This document shows, one piece after another, positions 10,833 to 23,483 of a DNA stretch of 64,000 nucleotides. The position numbers and the translations under genes were made by a program. Source of the DNA: Prosapia bicincta (taxonomy: Eukaryota; Arthropoda; Insecta; Hemiptera; Cercopidae); NCBI GenBank assembly GCA_036971475.1, contig JBAIZL010000003.1, positions 54,915,842 through 54,979,841 of the forward strand. The letters run 5' to 3'. Numbering within the stretch: position 1 is the first letter of the stretch; every line of letters begins with the position of its first letter. A model generated the notes under the pieces. The model was not told the origin of the DNA, did not search any database, and saw only the letters and a list, made by a program, of their open reading frames with translations.

Positions 10833-10839
<7 letters not shown>

Positions 10840-10895
<56 letters not shown>
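10840..10895. repeat. (TA)n microsatellite
   Basis: A pure TA dinucleotide tract of about 50 bp. Confidence 0.95.
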
Positions 10896-10898
<3 letters not shown>

Positions 10899-11650
10899 TT
10901 TTTTTTGCTATAATCGATTACGTGGGAACGGGAAATAAATAAATATTTTTGACTTTTTTAAAAATATTATGCTTCATCACCGGTTTTTATTATTTCTTTC
11001 GTGTTCTTCAATAAGCGTAAGTAATTAGGTTATCTTAAAAAAAACCATACAAATATAAAATATATCGTTATAGTAAGAGAAGAGACTAATTTTTAACGCC
11101 ACGTTATAAATCAGACAGAAATAGTTGGATAAAAACAATCAATGAATGGTGCCACAAGTGTGAGAGAAGAAGAGACTAAAAGAGAAAATTCTGGAGGACA
11201 AAATGGATGACGAGACTGAGAAAAATGGATGATTAGGAATGCAACGAAATCATTGGTCAAAGGAAGGCAACGATCGTCAGCTGTAGAGCATTAAACATAA
11301 CAATTACTCAATACGTATAATTTATAGAAGTAAAGCAATGAGTGAATAAATAAAAACCCACCAATCACAATATAAGAATAGTATTTCTGAAGATGATTAC
11401 CATGTATTCGAAACTTACATGAAATAAGTGTAGTCAAACAAAAGGTTTTTATAATGTGGTTAGTGGGTTTTTATTTAGTTAGTTAAAATCAGGCCACAGA
11501 AATGTATTAATTAAGTAGGATACAATTGTATTCTAGTATAATAATAAAATACTTACGTGTAATGTAATGTGAAAAAGACACTATTAATTATAACATTTCC
11601 AGAATTTAAATATAAATTAGTCTATAAGGTAAAAAATAATTAGTAGATTT
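10896..11650. other. AT-rich sequence, probable intron of the minus-strand exon at 11664-11830
   Basis: No ORF is recognised. If the exon at 11664-11830 is real, this is the start of its first intron. Confidence 0.35.
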
Positions 11651-11663
11651 AGGTTTTTCTTAC

Positions 11664-11830
11664 TTTTTTGGCGTTTCCGTCTTCGTCTCACTGAGAACTA
11701 TCGAAACAGCGCTTGCTGGAGGAGGAGGCAAATCGTCCATAGTAGATGCTGTGTCCTCGGGAGATTTATCAAATTCCGCCATAGGGGCCAATTCCGTAAG
11801 CGGAGCTCCTGAATTCGCCCTGGAATCCAT
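11664..11830 (-). CDS. Candidate first coding exon, unknown protein
   Basis: On the minus strand an ATG at 11830 in good context (CGCATGG) opens a frame of about 56 codons. The peptide is acidic and low in complexity: it starts MDSRANSGAP, has a PPPPAS stretch in the middle and ends ETKTETPKK. At 11663 the frame runs straight into GTAAGA, a good splice donor, and the first in-frame stop overlaps that donor. It lies in a locally GC-rich 300-bp island, and the sequence upstream (11900-12080) looks like a 5' UTR or promoter. I do not recognise the protein. The alternatives are a short secreted or disordered microprotein that ends at the stop, or chance. An upstream in-frame ATG at 11899 seems less likely as the start. 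Confidence 0.45.
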
Positions 11831-11834
11831 GCGT

Positions 11835-12090
11835 TGGCAACACTGAACGTTCAAATTAAAGTTTCCAACACGCACTCTACAATTAAAAACACTAATCACA
11901 TTTGTTTACAAAATATCGCACTTTAAGGTTATGTCAGACCGTGTATCCTGCCGCTGCAACGTTGTTTCGACAACTAAGCTTCGGGCGCTTAGATTTCAAA
12001 CTGTTGAGTTGGTACGATTGCAAGGATTCGACCAATAAGCGTGAAGCATTCTCTTCTTATCGCCTAGCAACCTGCATCCATAACTGCCAA
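11835..12090 (-). promoter_or_regulatory. Putative promoter / 5' UTR of the 11.8 kb exon
   Basis: This is a relatively GC-rich block in an AT-rich region, immediately upstream of the candidate first exon. An imperfect X-box-like sequence (TCGCCTAGCAAC) occurs at about 12059-12070, with one good RGYAAC half site. No TATA box is obvious. Confidence 0.3.
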
Positions 12091-12317
12091 CAGAGACACA
12101 TTATTGTCAATATAATTGAGCTATTTCGTTTTCATGTTTCATAAATTTTGAGTTTCTAAATAAAAATATAATCTATTTTTAGCTAATAACATCTGTTACT
12201 TGGGTGACAGCCGTTGTCTAATTGCTTTCATTTGTTTAAGTAACAGCTTGACACAGACAGTTGTAATTTTATTTGTTTATTTGAAACAAGTAGGTAATAT
12301 AAAATAATTTTTTTTAA

Positions 12318-12756
12318 AGTCAGTTCTTATTCAGGTCAACAGAGATCAGATTTTAATTTAGTTACTTTTTATTAAAGAACTACAACAATTATAAATAAAG
12401 TAACATAACCTATCCGTTGAAACAGCTGTTCTACCACATAATCTACAACTTAAAATCAGCTGTTTTATGAAATCATACGTTGTCAGTCATTTTAAACCAA
12501 ATGGGACGAAATAACTATGTTGCACACCTTGCCAATTTTGTGAAAAGTTTTTTTTCTAAAATTAAAGGTAATTCAATAAATTTAATTAATGAGTTAATAT
12601 TTGAAAATCTTTATTAACATCCATTTCCACTCCTACAAGTTAAAAAAAATGTATTTGAACTTGAGTGGATGAATAAAAAGTATTTTATTAACGATTAAAA
12701 ATTTGAACAAGATATATAGGCCTATAGGGAGAGTGTGAACTAACAGAAGGAATTGA
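12318..12756 (-). repeat. Short-TIR repeat, AACAGCTGTT class (copy M3)
   Basis: This copy is 439 bp with ends GTCAGTTCTTATTCAGGTCA and, in reverse, TTCAATTCCTTCTGTTAGTT. It shares both ends with the 730-bp class but has a different interior, marked by AAACAGCTGTTCTACCACAT, CAGCTGTTTTATGAAATCAT and CCAAATGGGACGAAATAACT. No coding sequence. Confidence 0.75.
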
Positions 12757-13555
12757 AAAAGATATTTTTACATTGTATCAACACTATTTACATATGAAAA
12801 CACAAATCTATAACTATTATAATATTTTATGGTTAGTTTTAAGAACAACCAAAATGTTTATTTGTTTTTCAGATCAATAAATTGACAAGCTTTAACATGT
12901 GAATTCAAACAACAAGAATAAAGACAAGTTTTCTAAACGAGAAAAAGTATTAAAAAGAGTAATTCTAAGTGTATTTCATTGCATCTCATTAAAAGGGAAA
13001 AACAATCTGAACTTACAAATAAATTGATATAAATACTAAAATGTGAACGATACTTCACATTTTAAAACTAAAATTTAATTAATTTGAATCATATCTACTT
13101 TTAATAGTTCGAGGTGTAGATTATTAGTTAGGCTATGTTGTTTCTATTTTCGTAATTATTGACTTAAAAACACATCAGAGATGGCTTTGTTTAGTTATAT
13201 AGAATCTGATATAGGCTCTAACATTGATTTTAAAAACATTTAATTTAAATAATAAATAGGCCTACTACAAGTTGACTGCATGAGCGCCTACATGAAAGTT
13301 TGTAAGGGGGGACTGGACTTGAAAGCATTGCTTACTAAAATATTTTTAAGTTTTAACCTTGTTTAACCAATTAAAGCTTTTAAAGTAAGCCACAGTACTT
13401 AATGTATAAGAAAAATACACACTTTCATCTAATTACTCGTATTTCTTATTAAAACAACAATAATATGTAGGTATTTAGAGAAAGCACATATTTTTTATAT
13501 AAATATTTTAATCCCAAGTCAAGTTCTACAATTTACCAATTTTTAAAATTCATTG
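12757..13555. other. AT-rich sequence
   Basis: No gene, RNA gene or repeat family is recognised. Confidence 0.5.
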
Positions 13556-13875
13556 GTCTACAAATAACGTCTGGATATTTATTTTGTTTCTAAAATCTGG
13601 GGGTGACTAGGGACTCCCCACTTGCCTCCGGGTATGGTTCCCCATGGTTGTTTGTAAGTTTAAGAGCAGGCAGTAAAACCTTTTCCTCTTTTTTCTTCAA
13701 TTTCTCGGCCATTCTCACAAGACCTTTACATTACATTTTATTTACACGTGCTTCTAGGATTCCGTAACCTTCCATTGTGATGACGTTTTCCTGAGAATCT
13801 TCTAACCCTATTATAGAGGCTTCCTCCTTGAATAAATTTCCAACACAATCTCCTTCGACTTGAAGGTTTGTTCGG
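13556..13875 (-). pseudogene. Broken coding-like fragment, family unknown
   Basis: On the minus strand, frames with one stop or frameshift between them read LQVEGDCVGNLFKEEASIIG, later ENVITMEGYGILEARVNKM, and finally PPDFRNKINIQTLFVDQ. The last part is clearly related to the minus-strand frame at 63589-63795, which reads NLPPDLRNKINIQ. Two degenerate copies of a protein-like sequence indicate a repeated coding element, but I do not recognise the family. Confidence 0.45.
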
Positions 13876-14149
13876 AGATAATTAAAAGTTTTTTTTATCT
13901 CTCTTCAATTATATTAACAGTCTTGTTTTCCATAAGCATTTTTTTATTGTTAACTGAGAAAACTATATTCCTGACAAAAATCGCTTCAGAGATTTTAATT
14001 AATTAGAGACGTACATAATTATCGTCCTACTCTGAGAGTAAAAGTTAATCGAGAGTGGATTAAGGTCCGATTGCACTACCAGGAGCGAACCAGTCGGTGC
14101 TTACGGAAATTTAGGTCATTTGGAAGGTTCTACTTCTTTCTTGCTGTCA

Positions 14150-17100
14150 CCTGGGTAGCCCTACACGAAATTTGGGTCACCTGGGTAAATCAATAAAATG
14201 TCTTGCTGTCACTAATCAGACGAGGTGTATTGGGGTACGTAGACTTGGCCGTTTGGAGGTTCTACTCGTAGTAATTCTGGAAAACTCGGTGAATCGTTGT
14301 CACTGGTTGGAGTTCGTCTCGTCCCAGTGGCGAGCCTGTGTCCAGTCTAGGCCTTACAGCAAGGTCGAAATACTCTTACATACCGATACCACGGGTTGAG
14401 ATGGACGGGCTTCACGTGGTTTGAGGTTGGAGTCGTAGGAGCATAGGTTTAAAAAGTTAGTAGGAAGTCCCGCAAAGTTCTTTGTGTGGGGTCGGTTGAG
14501 AGATGAAATGAACCACAACAACCAGTTCTTCTAAGTTGCAAGACACACGAATTACGTTTCTGTCACCTGGGTAGACCACACGAAATCTTACTGCCAAGAT
14601 ACACGAACTACGTTTCTGTCTCCTGGGTAGGCGACACAAAATCTTACTGTCAAGACACACGAATTACGTTTCTGTCACGTGGGTAGACCGACACGAAATG
14701 TTGCTGTCAAGACACACGAAGTACATTTCCGTCACCAGGGTAGACCAACACAAAATGTTGCTGTCACTTGGGTAGGCTACACAAAATCTTACTGTCAAGA
14801 CACACGAATTGTTTCTGCCACCTGGGTAGACCACACAAAATCTTCCTGTCAAGACACACGAATTACGTTTCTGTCACCTGGGTAGACCAACACAAAATGT
14901 TGCTGTCACCTGGGTAGGCTAGACAAAAACTTACTGTCAAGACATACGAATTACGTTTCTGTCACCTGAGTAGCCTACACAAAATGTTGCTGTCACCTGG
15001 GTAGGCTAGACAAAATCTTACTGTCAAGACACACGAATTGTTTCTGCCACCTGGGTAGACCACACAAAATCTTCCTGTCAAGACACACGAATTACGTTTC
15101 TGTCACCTGGGTAGACCAACACAAAATGTTGCTGTCACCTGGGTAGGCTAGACAAAATCATACTGTCGCGACACACGAATTACGTTTCTGTCACCTGGGT
15201 AGACCATACAAAATCTTACTGTCAAGACACACGAATTACGTTTCTGTCACCTGGGTAGGCTACACAAAATCTTACTGTCAAGACACACGAATTACGTTTC
15301 TGTCCCCTGGGTAGACCACACAAAATCTTCCTGTCAAGACACACGAATTACGTTTCCGTCACCTGGGTAGACCAACACAAAATGTTGCTGTCACCTGGGT
15401 AGGCTACACAAAATCTTACTGTCAAGACATACGAATTACGTTTCTGTCACCTGGGTAGCCTACACAAAATCATACTGTCGCGACACACGAATTACGTTTC
15501 TGTCACCTGGGTAGACCATACAAAATCTTACTGTCAAGAGACACGAATTACGTTTCTGTCACCTGGGTAGGCTACACAAAATCTTACTGTCAAGACACAC
15601 GAATTAAGTTTCTGCCACCTGGGTAGACCATACAAAATCTTACTGTCAAGACACACGAATTACGTTTCTGTCACCTGGGTAGACCGACACGAAATCTTAC
15701 TGTCAAGACACACGATTAACGTTTCTGTCACCTGGGTAGACCAACACAAAATGTTGCTGTCACTTGGGTAGACCGACACGAAATCTTACTGTCAAGACAC
15801 ACGAATTACGTTTCTGTCACCTGGGTAGACCAACACAAAATGTTTCTGTCACCTGGGTAGACCGACACGAAATGTTGCTGTCACCTGAGTAGACCGACAA
15901 AAAATCTTACTGTCAAGCGACACGAATTACGTTTCTGTCACCTGGGTAGACCAACACAAAATGTTTCTGTCACCTGGGTAGACCGACACGAAATCTTACT
16001 GTCAAGACACACGAATTACGTTTCTGTCACCTGGGTAGACCGACACGAAATGTTGCTGTCACCTGGGTAGACCAACACAAAATGTTTCTGTCACCTGGGT
16101 AGACCGACACGAAATGTTGCTGTCACCTGGGTAGACCAACACAAAATGTTTCTGTCACCTGGGTAGACCGACACGAAATGTTGCTGTCACCTGGGTAGAC
16201 CAACACAAAATGTTTCTGTCACCTGGGTAGACCGACACGAAATCTTACTGTCAAGACACACGAATTACGTTTCTGTCACCTGGGTAGACCGACACGAAAT
16301 GTTGCTGTCACCTGGGTAGACCAACACAAAATGTTTCTGTCACCTGGGTAGACCGACACGAAATGTTGCTGTCACCTGGGTAGACCAACACAAAATGTTT
16401 CTGTCACCTGGGTAGACCGACACGAAATGTTGCTGTCACATGGGTAGACCAACACAAAATGTTTCTGTCACCTGGGTAGACCGACACGAAATGTTGCTGT
16501 CACCTGGGTAGACCAACACAAAATGTTTCTGTCACCTGGGTAGACCGACACGAAATCTTACTGTCAAGACACACGAATTACGTTTCTGTCACCTGGGTAG
16601 ACCGACACGAAATGTTGCTGTCACCTGGGTAGACCAACACAAAATGTTTCTGTCACCTGGGTAGACCGACACGAAATGTTGCTGTCACCTGGGTAGACCA
16701 ACACAAAATGTTTCTGTCACCTGGGTAGACCGACACAAAATGTTGCTGTCACCTGGGTAGACCAACACAAAATGTTTCTGTCACCTGGGTAGACCGACAC
16801 GAAATCTTACTGTCAAGACACACGAATTACGTTTCTGTCACCTGGGTAGACCACACAAAATGTTTCTGTCACCTGGGTAGACCGACACGAAATCTTACTG
16901 TCAAGACACACGATTAACGTTTCTGTCACCTGGGTAGACCAACACAAAATGTTGCTGTCACTTGGGTAGACCGACACGAAATCTTACTGTCAAGACACAC
17001 GAATTACGTTTCTGTCACCTGGGTAGACCAACACAAAATGTTTCTGTCACCTGGGTAGACCGACACGAAATGTTGCTGTCACCTGAGTAGACCGACAAAA

Positions 17101-19195
17101 AATCTTACTGTCAAGCGACACGAATTACGTTTCTGTCACCTGGGTAGACCAACACAAAATGTTTCTGTCACCTGGGTAGACCGACACGAAATCTTACTGT
17201 CAAGACACACGAATTACGTTTCTGTCACCTGGGTAGACCGACACGAAATGTTGCTGTCACCTGGGTAGACCAACACAAAATATTTCTGTCACCTGGGTAG
17301 ACCGACACGAAATGTTGCTGTCACCTGGGTAGACCAACACAAAATGTTTCTGTCACCTGGGTAGACCGACACGAAATGTTGCTGTCACCTGGGTAGACCA
17401 ACACAAAATGTTTCTGTCACCTGGGTAGACCGACACAAAATGTTGCTGTCACCTGGGTAGACCAACACAAAATGTTTCTGTCACCTGGGTAGACCGACAC
17501 GAAATCTTACTGTCAAGACACACGAATTACGTTTCTGTCACCTGGGTAGACCACACAAAATGTTTCTGTCACCTGGGTAGACCGACACGAAATCTTACTG
17601 TCAAGACACACGATTAACGTTTCTGTCACCTGGGTAGACCAACACAAAATGTTGCTGTCACTTGGGTAGACCGACACGAAATCTTACTGTCAAGACACAC
17701 GAATTACGTTTCTGTCACCTGGGTAGACCAACACAAAATGTTTCTGTCACCTGGGTAGACCGACACGAAATGTTGCTGTCACCTGAGTAGACCGACAAAA
17801 AATCTTACTGTCAAGCGACACGAATTACGTTTCTGTCACCTGGGTAGACCAACACAAAATGTTTCTGTCACCTGGGTAGACCGACACGAAATCTTACTGT
17901 CAAGACACACGAATTACGTTTCTGTCACCTGGGTAGACCGACACGAAATGTTGCTGTCACCTGGGTAGACCAACACAAAATGTTTCTGTCACCTGGGTAG
18001 ACCGACACGAAATGTTGCTGTCACCTGGGTAGACCAACACAAAATGTTTCTGTCACCTGGGTAGACCGACACGAAATGTTGCTGTCACCTGGGTAGACCA
18101 ACACAAAATGTTTCTGTCACCTGGGTAGACCGACACGAAATCTTACTGTCAAGACACACGAATTACGTTTCTGTCACCTGGGTAGGCCGACACGAAATGT
18201 TGCTGTCACCTGGGTAGACCAACACAAAATGTTTCTGTCACCTGGGTAGACCGACACGAAATGTTGCTGTCACCTGGGTAGACCAACACAAAATGTTTCT
18301 GTCACCTGGGTAGACCGACACGAAATGTTGCTGTCACCTGGGTAGACCAACACAAAATGTTTCTGTCACCTGGGTAGACCGACACGAAATGTTGCTGTCA
18401 CCTGGGTAGACCAACACAAAATGTTTCTGTCACCTGGGTAGACCGACACGAAATCTTACTGTCAAGACACACGAATTACGTTTCTGTCACCTGGGTAGAC
18501 CGACACGAAATGTTGCTGTCACCTGGGTAGACCAACACAAAATGTTTCTGTCACCTGGGTAGACCGACACGAAATGTTGCTGTCACCTGGGTAGACCAAC
18601 ACAAAATGTTTCTGTCACCTGGGTAGACCGACACGAAATGTTGCTGTCACCTGGGTAGACCAACACAAAATGTTTCTGTCACCTGGGTAGACCGACACGA
18701 AATCTTACTGTCAAGACACACGAATTACGTTTCTGTCACCTGGGTAGACCACACAAAATGTTTCTGTCACCTGGGTAGACCGACACGAAATCTTACTGTC
18801 AAGACACACGAATTACGTTTCTGTCACCTGGGTAGACCAACACAAAATGTTTCTGTCACCTGGGTAGACCGACACGAAATCTTACTGTCAAGACACACGA
18901 ATTACGTTTCTGTCACCTGGGTAGACCGACACGAAATGTTGCTGTCACCTGGGTAGACCGATAAAAAATCTTACTGTCAAGCGACACGAATTACGTTTCT
19001 GTCACCTGGGTAGACCAACACAAAATGTTTCTGTCACCTGGGTAGACCGACACGAAATCTTACTGTCAAGACACACGAATTACGTTTCTGTCACCAAGAT
19101 AGACTAACACAAAATGTTGCTGTCACCTGGGCGAACCAACATAAAATTTTGTTGTCACCTGGGTAAATCAACACGTGGCCATGATGACACCTGGG
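14150..19195 (+). repeat. 5-kb satellite built from 32-bp and 57-bp subunits
   Basis: The basic unit is 32 bp (TGTTGCTGTCACCTGGGTAG plus ACCAACACAAAA). Two versions alternate: CAACACAAAA and CGACACGAAA. A longer 57-bp version inserts CTTACTGTCAAGACACACG followed by AATTACGTTT. The 14150-14540 edge and the 19080-19195 edge are degenerate; the centre is very homogeneous. Marker variants (CGATTAACG at 16911 and 17611; GAGTAGACCGACAAAAAATC near 17090 and 17790) give a 700-bp higher-order period, with an earlier copy 1198 bp upstream. Every subunit begins CTGTCA, and most contain CACCTG. Frames through the array are not genes. Confidence 0.96.
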
Positions 19196-19745
19196 TAAAG
19201 GGATGAAGGTTGAAAAATGACTTTGTCATGTGAAAGGATATCTAAAGGGACTCAATTTTGTTACTCAAAACGATGGACAAGATCGGAACGTGGATCTGAA
19301 AAATCTTCATGGCGAACAGAGTGAAAATAAAGAATCGGGAGTTCCAGAAATATTTATATGATTACGCCATGCAAAGGAAATGCGCCAGGCGCCCAAGTAA
19401 TCTTAATAGCAATACGGTATTTTTCTTCCTCCCCATTCTGGTGTATCATTCAGTTCACTAGTGTTCTACAGATTGGTGTATTACCCAACTTTATCAGGTG
19501 TATTTGAATGTCCTTATCAGTTATGTTTAGATATCTGACAGAAGGTCAATGACCCATAAATATCTTTTTTTAATTACGCTCTAAGCTTCGACAGTCGATA
19601 AATATCCCTCAGAAAGCACAATTGTTTAGTCTTGTGCGTGACATAAAAAAAATAAACTCTCTTGAAGTAAACAAATCAAACAATGACGACACTCAAGATT
19701 AGCTTGACTGGTCTTTATTCCCGCTATTTATAAATCCGGATCGGA
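19196..19745. other. Unassigned sequence right of the satellite
   Basis: No ORF or repeat is recognised. Confidence 0.45.
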
Positions 19746-19885
19746 CTGTTCGTCACATTGATCTGGATATGAGGGATTTTACTGTATTAGGGTTCATTAG
19801 AAGTCCTATTTTTTCTAATGTACAGGAGCTTATTTCCGTGTAATCCGAGGGGTCTCGGTCCCATTCACCTCGAATTATCGAGACT
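19746..19885 (-). mobile_element. Terminal fragment of a pogo/Tigger element
   Basis: The sequence ends CTCGAATTATCGAGACTCTA at 19871-19890, the Tigger-type terminal inverted repeat. It is an inverted relative of 41018-41150, sharing GGTCTCGGTCCCAT-like sequence and an AGGGTTCATTAGAA block. Only one end is present, with no transposase coding. Confidence 0.65.
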
Positions 19886-20484
19886 CTACTATACTCATTT
19901 CTATTAAATTGGAAAACCGAAACAAAATTTTATACAATTTGTATAAATGAAAGCGGCTTCTTTAAATTAAATCAGCGTGATTAACGACCGCCCAACCATT
20001 CCGGAATTCACTTACCCCCAACTGATTGCCATGCATGACAGCTTCCTACTATTTGTTACTAACCGTGAAAATCTTCAACACTGGCCGCGTGATTTCCGGT
20101 CCGTCTTGCGGAAGTAGTGAAAGTTAGACCCGTGGTCAAGGTGCGATTGGCCACGCATCATTGTCGTCTGTCGGCTTAATTGGCCGACAATTACAGACAT
20201 CCAACATTGCGGAAAGAAAAGCCTAAACAATTTGAGTATTGTGTAGAAAGTGTCCAAGACACAATATTGGAAAGGCGTTTGAGTGGCGGAGTTTAGAAAC
20301 GTTCGTTCGCAATATGATTGCTGATAATTTTTAAACAAGTTACAAACCTTGTAGCTGGCATCATACTTTTACTTCTCAAGGTCTAACGGGATAGGTTTAG
20401 ACGCAAGACCATGTCTCTAGTCTGAGGTTATGGCCCTTAGATAAGGCCAACAGAGAGTAGGTCTAAATCCTCCCTACATCTTCT
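19886..20484. other. Unassigned sequence with a short palindrome
   Basis: GTCGGCTTAATTGGCCGAC at 20170-20188 is a perfect-looking inverted repeat. The 87-codon minus-strand frame (20075-20338) has no recognisable domain. Confidence 0.4.
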
Positions 20485-21110
20485 GCTAGGGCATGGGTTT
20501 CCAAACTGGGGGACGTGAAGGTAAGTCAGGGGGGAGTGAGAACAATTGGAAAATAATAAGATTTCTCATTTAGTTAAAATGTAAGTACACATTTTACCAA
20601 GAGTTGAAACTAAATTTACACCTCAGATTTTTTTACATACGTAATTTTAGTGACCAAGATGTTCAGAAAATTAAAATGATATATATGCATTTACAAGTAT
20701 AAAAGATGTATAAGTAAAGGTTGTGGAAATTTTGTAAAAATCCACAAGACAGGTTGAAAAGAATAATAGTACAAAAATGTCGCGAAACGAATGTTTGCCG
20801 TTCAATGTGGCAACAGCGCCACAATGGACAAATATTCATTTTGGATAAAACACTTAAAAGTGTATCACAGGCAGCTCTTCGATTATACTTCCCATTTTGA
20901 AGCCCCTGATTGTGCGAAAAACATTTTCAGCACTTGTTGCAATAAAAACAAAATATAAGAATAAACCTGATGTTGCTAATGACTTGCTTTGTGACTTTAC
21001 TAAAATACAACCTCAAATAGGTATGCTATGCAAGCTCATCCATCTCACTAACAGATTTCCTCTTTATCAGTTGAAATTTACCTAGCGAATTAGATCTTGA
21101 AATGTTGAAC
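20485..21110 (+). mobile_element. Internally deleted hAT element with transposase C-terminus
   Basis: The left end at about 20490 has the hAT-like sequence GGGTTTCCAAACTGGGGGAC. The reading frame at 20897-21085 encodes the end of a hAT transposase of the SCAND3/ZBED/FAM200 group: FSALVAIKTKYKNKPDVAND is the conserved dimerisation-domain segment (family pattern FS.L..IK.KYRN.L.V.NDLR), followed by a KIQPQIGMLC stretch. BED finger and DDE regions are absent. No second terminal repeat is clear. This is dead, non-autonomous DNA. Confidence 0.7.
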
Positions 21111-21917
21111 GCCTGTACTAGGAAGTTGTACATCCCAACTCTAATCCTACCTACACAATCCCTTTCTATCCTACAGGTGTCGTCATCCCAACGTTTGATA
21201 GATTAACTGACATTTGTTGACCATTTATCAACCGTTAAGTGCCCGTCACAACATCAATGACATTCTATTATTCCAAAGTAAAATGCTGGTATTCAGTTAC
21301 TTTGCAAGTTTTGCAAATCGTGTGTCATAATTTATAACACTGCTTGCTACTATACGACTCTACTTTGTTTTTATCTAATGATAAGTTTTACTTCTGTTTG
21401 TATTAGTGTTGATAGTGGACATCAGAATCCACCAATCACTATCAAGTCTCTAAAATAATTTCGCTAGAAGAGAAAATATATTACTTTAACGATCGGACGG
21501 TCGACAGCAAAATGAGTCGTGGCGAACTGTCAAAAGCACCGCCTCCGAGTGTGGTGTCGAATTATCGCCTTTCTTATATCAAGGACTTTTAAATTTAAGC
21601 CTCTGGTACGGAACGAGTATGAAGATCATTTAAAATGCACATCTTACCATAGGCTCACTAATCAATTAATAATACCATCAAGATATCATTGTTTATGTTA
21701 TAACTTGAACGGGATTTGTAGCTATTGTATCTAAAATTTATTTTGGAAGAAAAACGTTTTAAGGCGAATCATATAAAAACGTTTGCATTGGAGTAAATCG
21801 GTAGAGCGTGACGTCATCACATTGGAGTTTATACAGGAATGCATAAAAATTCTGAGATCAATGAATTGTCCTGAAAATTTCCGACATCAAAATATGCATT
21901 ATGTCAAAACTGAATTT
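21111..21917. other. Unassigned sequence
   Basis: Frames at 21519-21734 and 21783-21986 show no family motifs. The second runs into the 101-bp tandem repeat. Confidence 0.4.
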
Positions 21918-22262
21918 CGTCTTTACTTAAAGGTTATGTTTAATTTCTTTTCAAACGCAATCTCTCTGTATCAAAATATGCAATAGATTTACGCTAATAG
22001 GTGCTTTAGTTTTCACTTAGAGGTTATTTGGAGGTTTTGTTTAAGTTTTTTTTAAACGCAATCTCTCTGTATCAAAATTTTCAATAGATTTACTCTAATA
22101 GGTGCTTTATTTTTCACTTAGAGGTTATTTGGAGGCTAAGTTTAGGTTCTTTTCAAACGCAATCTCTCTGTACCAAAATATGCAATAGATTTACTATAAT
22201 AGGTGCTTTATTTTTCACTTTAAGGTTATTTGGAGGGTATGTTTAACCAATTACAAGTGCAG
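21918..22262 (+). repeat. 101-bp tandem repeat, about 3.3 copies
   Basis: The anchor CGCAATCTCTCTGTATCAAA starts at 21956, 22057 and 22158 (a period of 101 bp). A weaker fourth copy begins near 22258. The units share ATAGGTGCTTTA and GAGGTTATTTGGAGG. Confidence 0.9.
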
Positions 22263-23483
22263 TCTCTCAGTTTACAAAATACACTGTTCATACTGACTGA
22301 TTAACGAGTAATCGAAACTATTAAAGCTAAAAATTAAAAATTTTCATTGTATACCATTTCATAGCTAACATACGCGCTTAGAGAGAATTTAACAAAATAT
22401 TACACATGGCCTTGTTGCCTGTTTGAGCCTGCAGTGCATATATAAATGTTCAGTCAAGTTTTTAGATTAAATACTTATAAGTAATAGTGAATACTTAGAG
22501 CAAATTAATATGTATTAATTATATAGGAGAACCTAACTAAAACAAATAAAAATTACTCACTTGTTATTATTATTATTATTATTGTACCTTAAGGCCAATA
22601 ACCAGTGTGATTATTATCTTCTACGGAGGAAAGCAAAGGATTGTAACCGCCTGTTTGGTATGATGCATAATGTGAGCATGCTTTAGTGTTTGATGTAAAC
22701 TTACTCTACATAAAGACCTGTCTACCCGCTGCAACACTTTAAAAAAAAGTAACATAAAGTAAATAAATTGAAGTATATGGGGAACATACGCATTGTTCGG
22801 TTACTGCCCTGAATCGGGGCGTAAAATGGTTCCGTCTCAATGTATATGTTTTGTTGTACAGCCCCTTATTTTAAAATGTCTAGTTGTAAAGAACGTAAGT
22901 TTAAAAATGTTTTATTAAAATTTTAAAAATGTGCTACATTTAAATTATGAAAATAAAAAAATCTTGCAAATATTTTGTTTAAAATAATTTTTTAGGTAGG
23001 ATAATGTCAGCAATCAATGCAACTTTGCTTTTTAATTTAAATTAATATATACCTTATTTATGACCCCAAAGTACTGTTTCAAAAGACGTCGTCTGGACCA
23101 ATTCCAAGTCAGAATTAGATAATACGAGGCTACGTTTATTTGGTGCATTTTTCTCAGTTAGAGTAGTAATACGAAATTGTTTAGTCAGGGGGAACGGCGC
23201 GGAAGAGTGCGGGGATTCCCGTGGGATTAGTTGAGAGAAATATTGTAGGAGAGGGTAGGAAATTAGATCCGGCGAAGCGGTTGTGGGAGATATCGCTCTA
23301 GGCTATGTTTTCGTGCTGGTGAAACAAAATACGATACAGTAAATTCTGCTCTTTTAACAACAAAGAAATTGCAATGTAAAATTCCTTTCCCTTTGTAAAG
23401 CCTCTCTGAATTTATTTGATGAACGTTTTCATAAATTTAAAGTCAAAACAAGTAAAATTAAAACAAAAACTTTTTAAACACTT
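22263..23483. other. AT-rich spacer with (ATT)n and a GC-rich patch
   Basis: (TTA)n lies at about 22564-22583. A GC-richer patch at 23185-23300 (GGGGGAACGGCGCGGAAGAG at its start) stands out but has no recognisable coding frame or RNA fold. Nothing else is seen. Confidence 0.4.

Noticed and set aside
14172..14885. ORFs in the satellite edge
   Set aside because: Overlapping frames on both strands of a tandem repeat; no coding signal.
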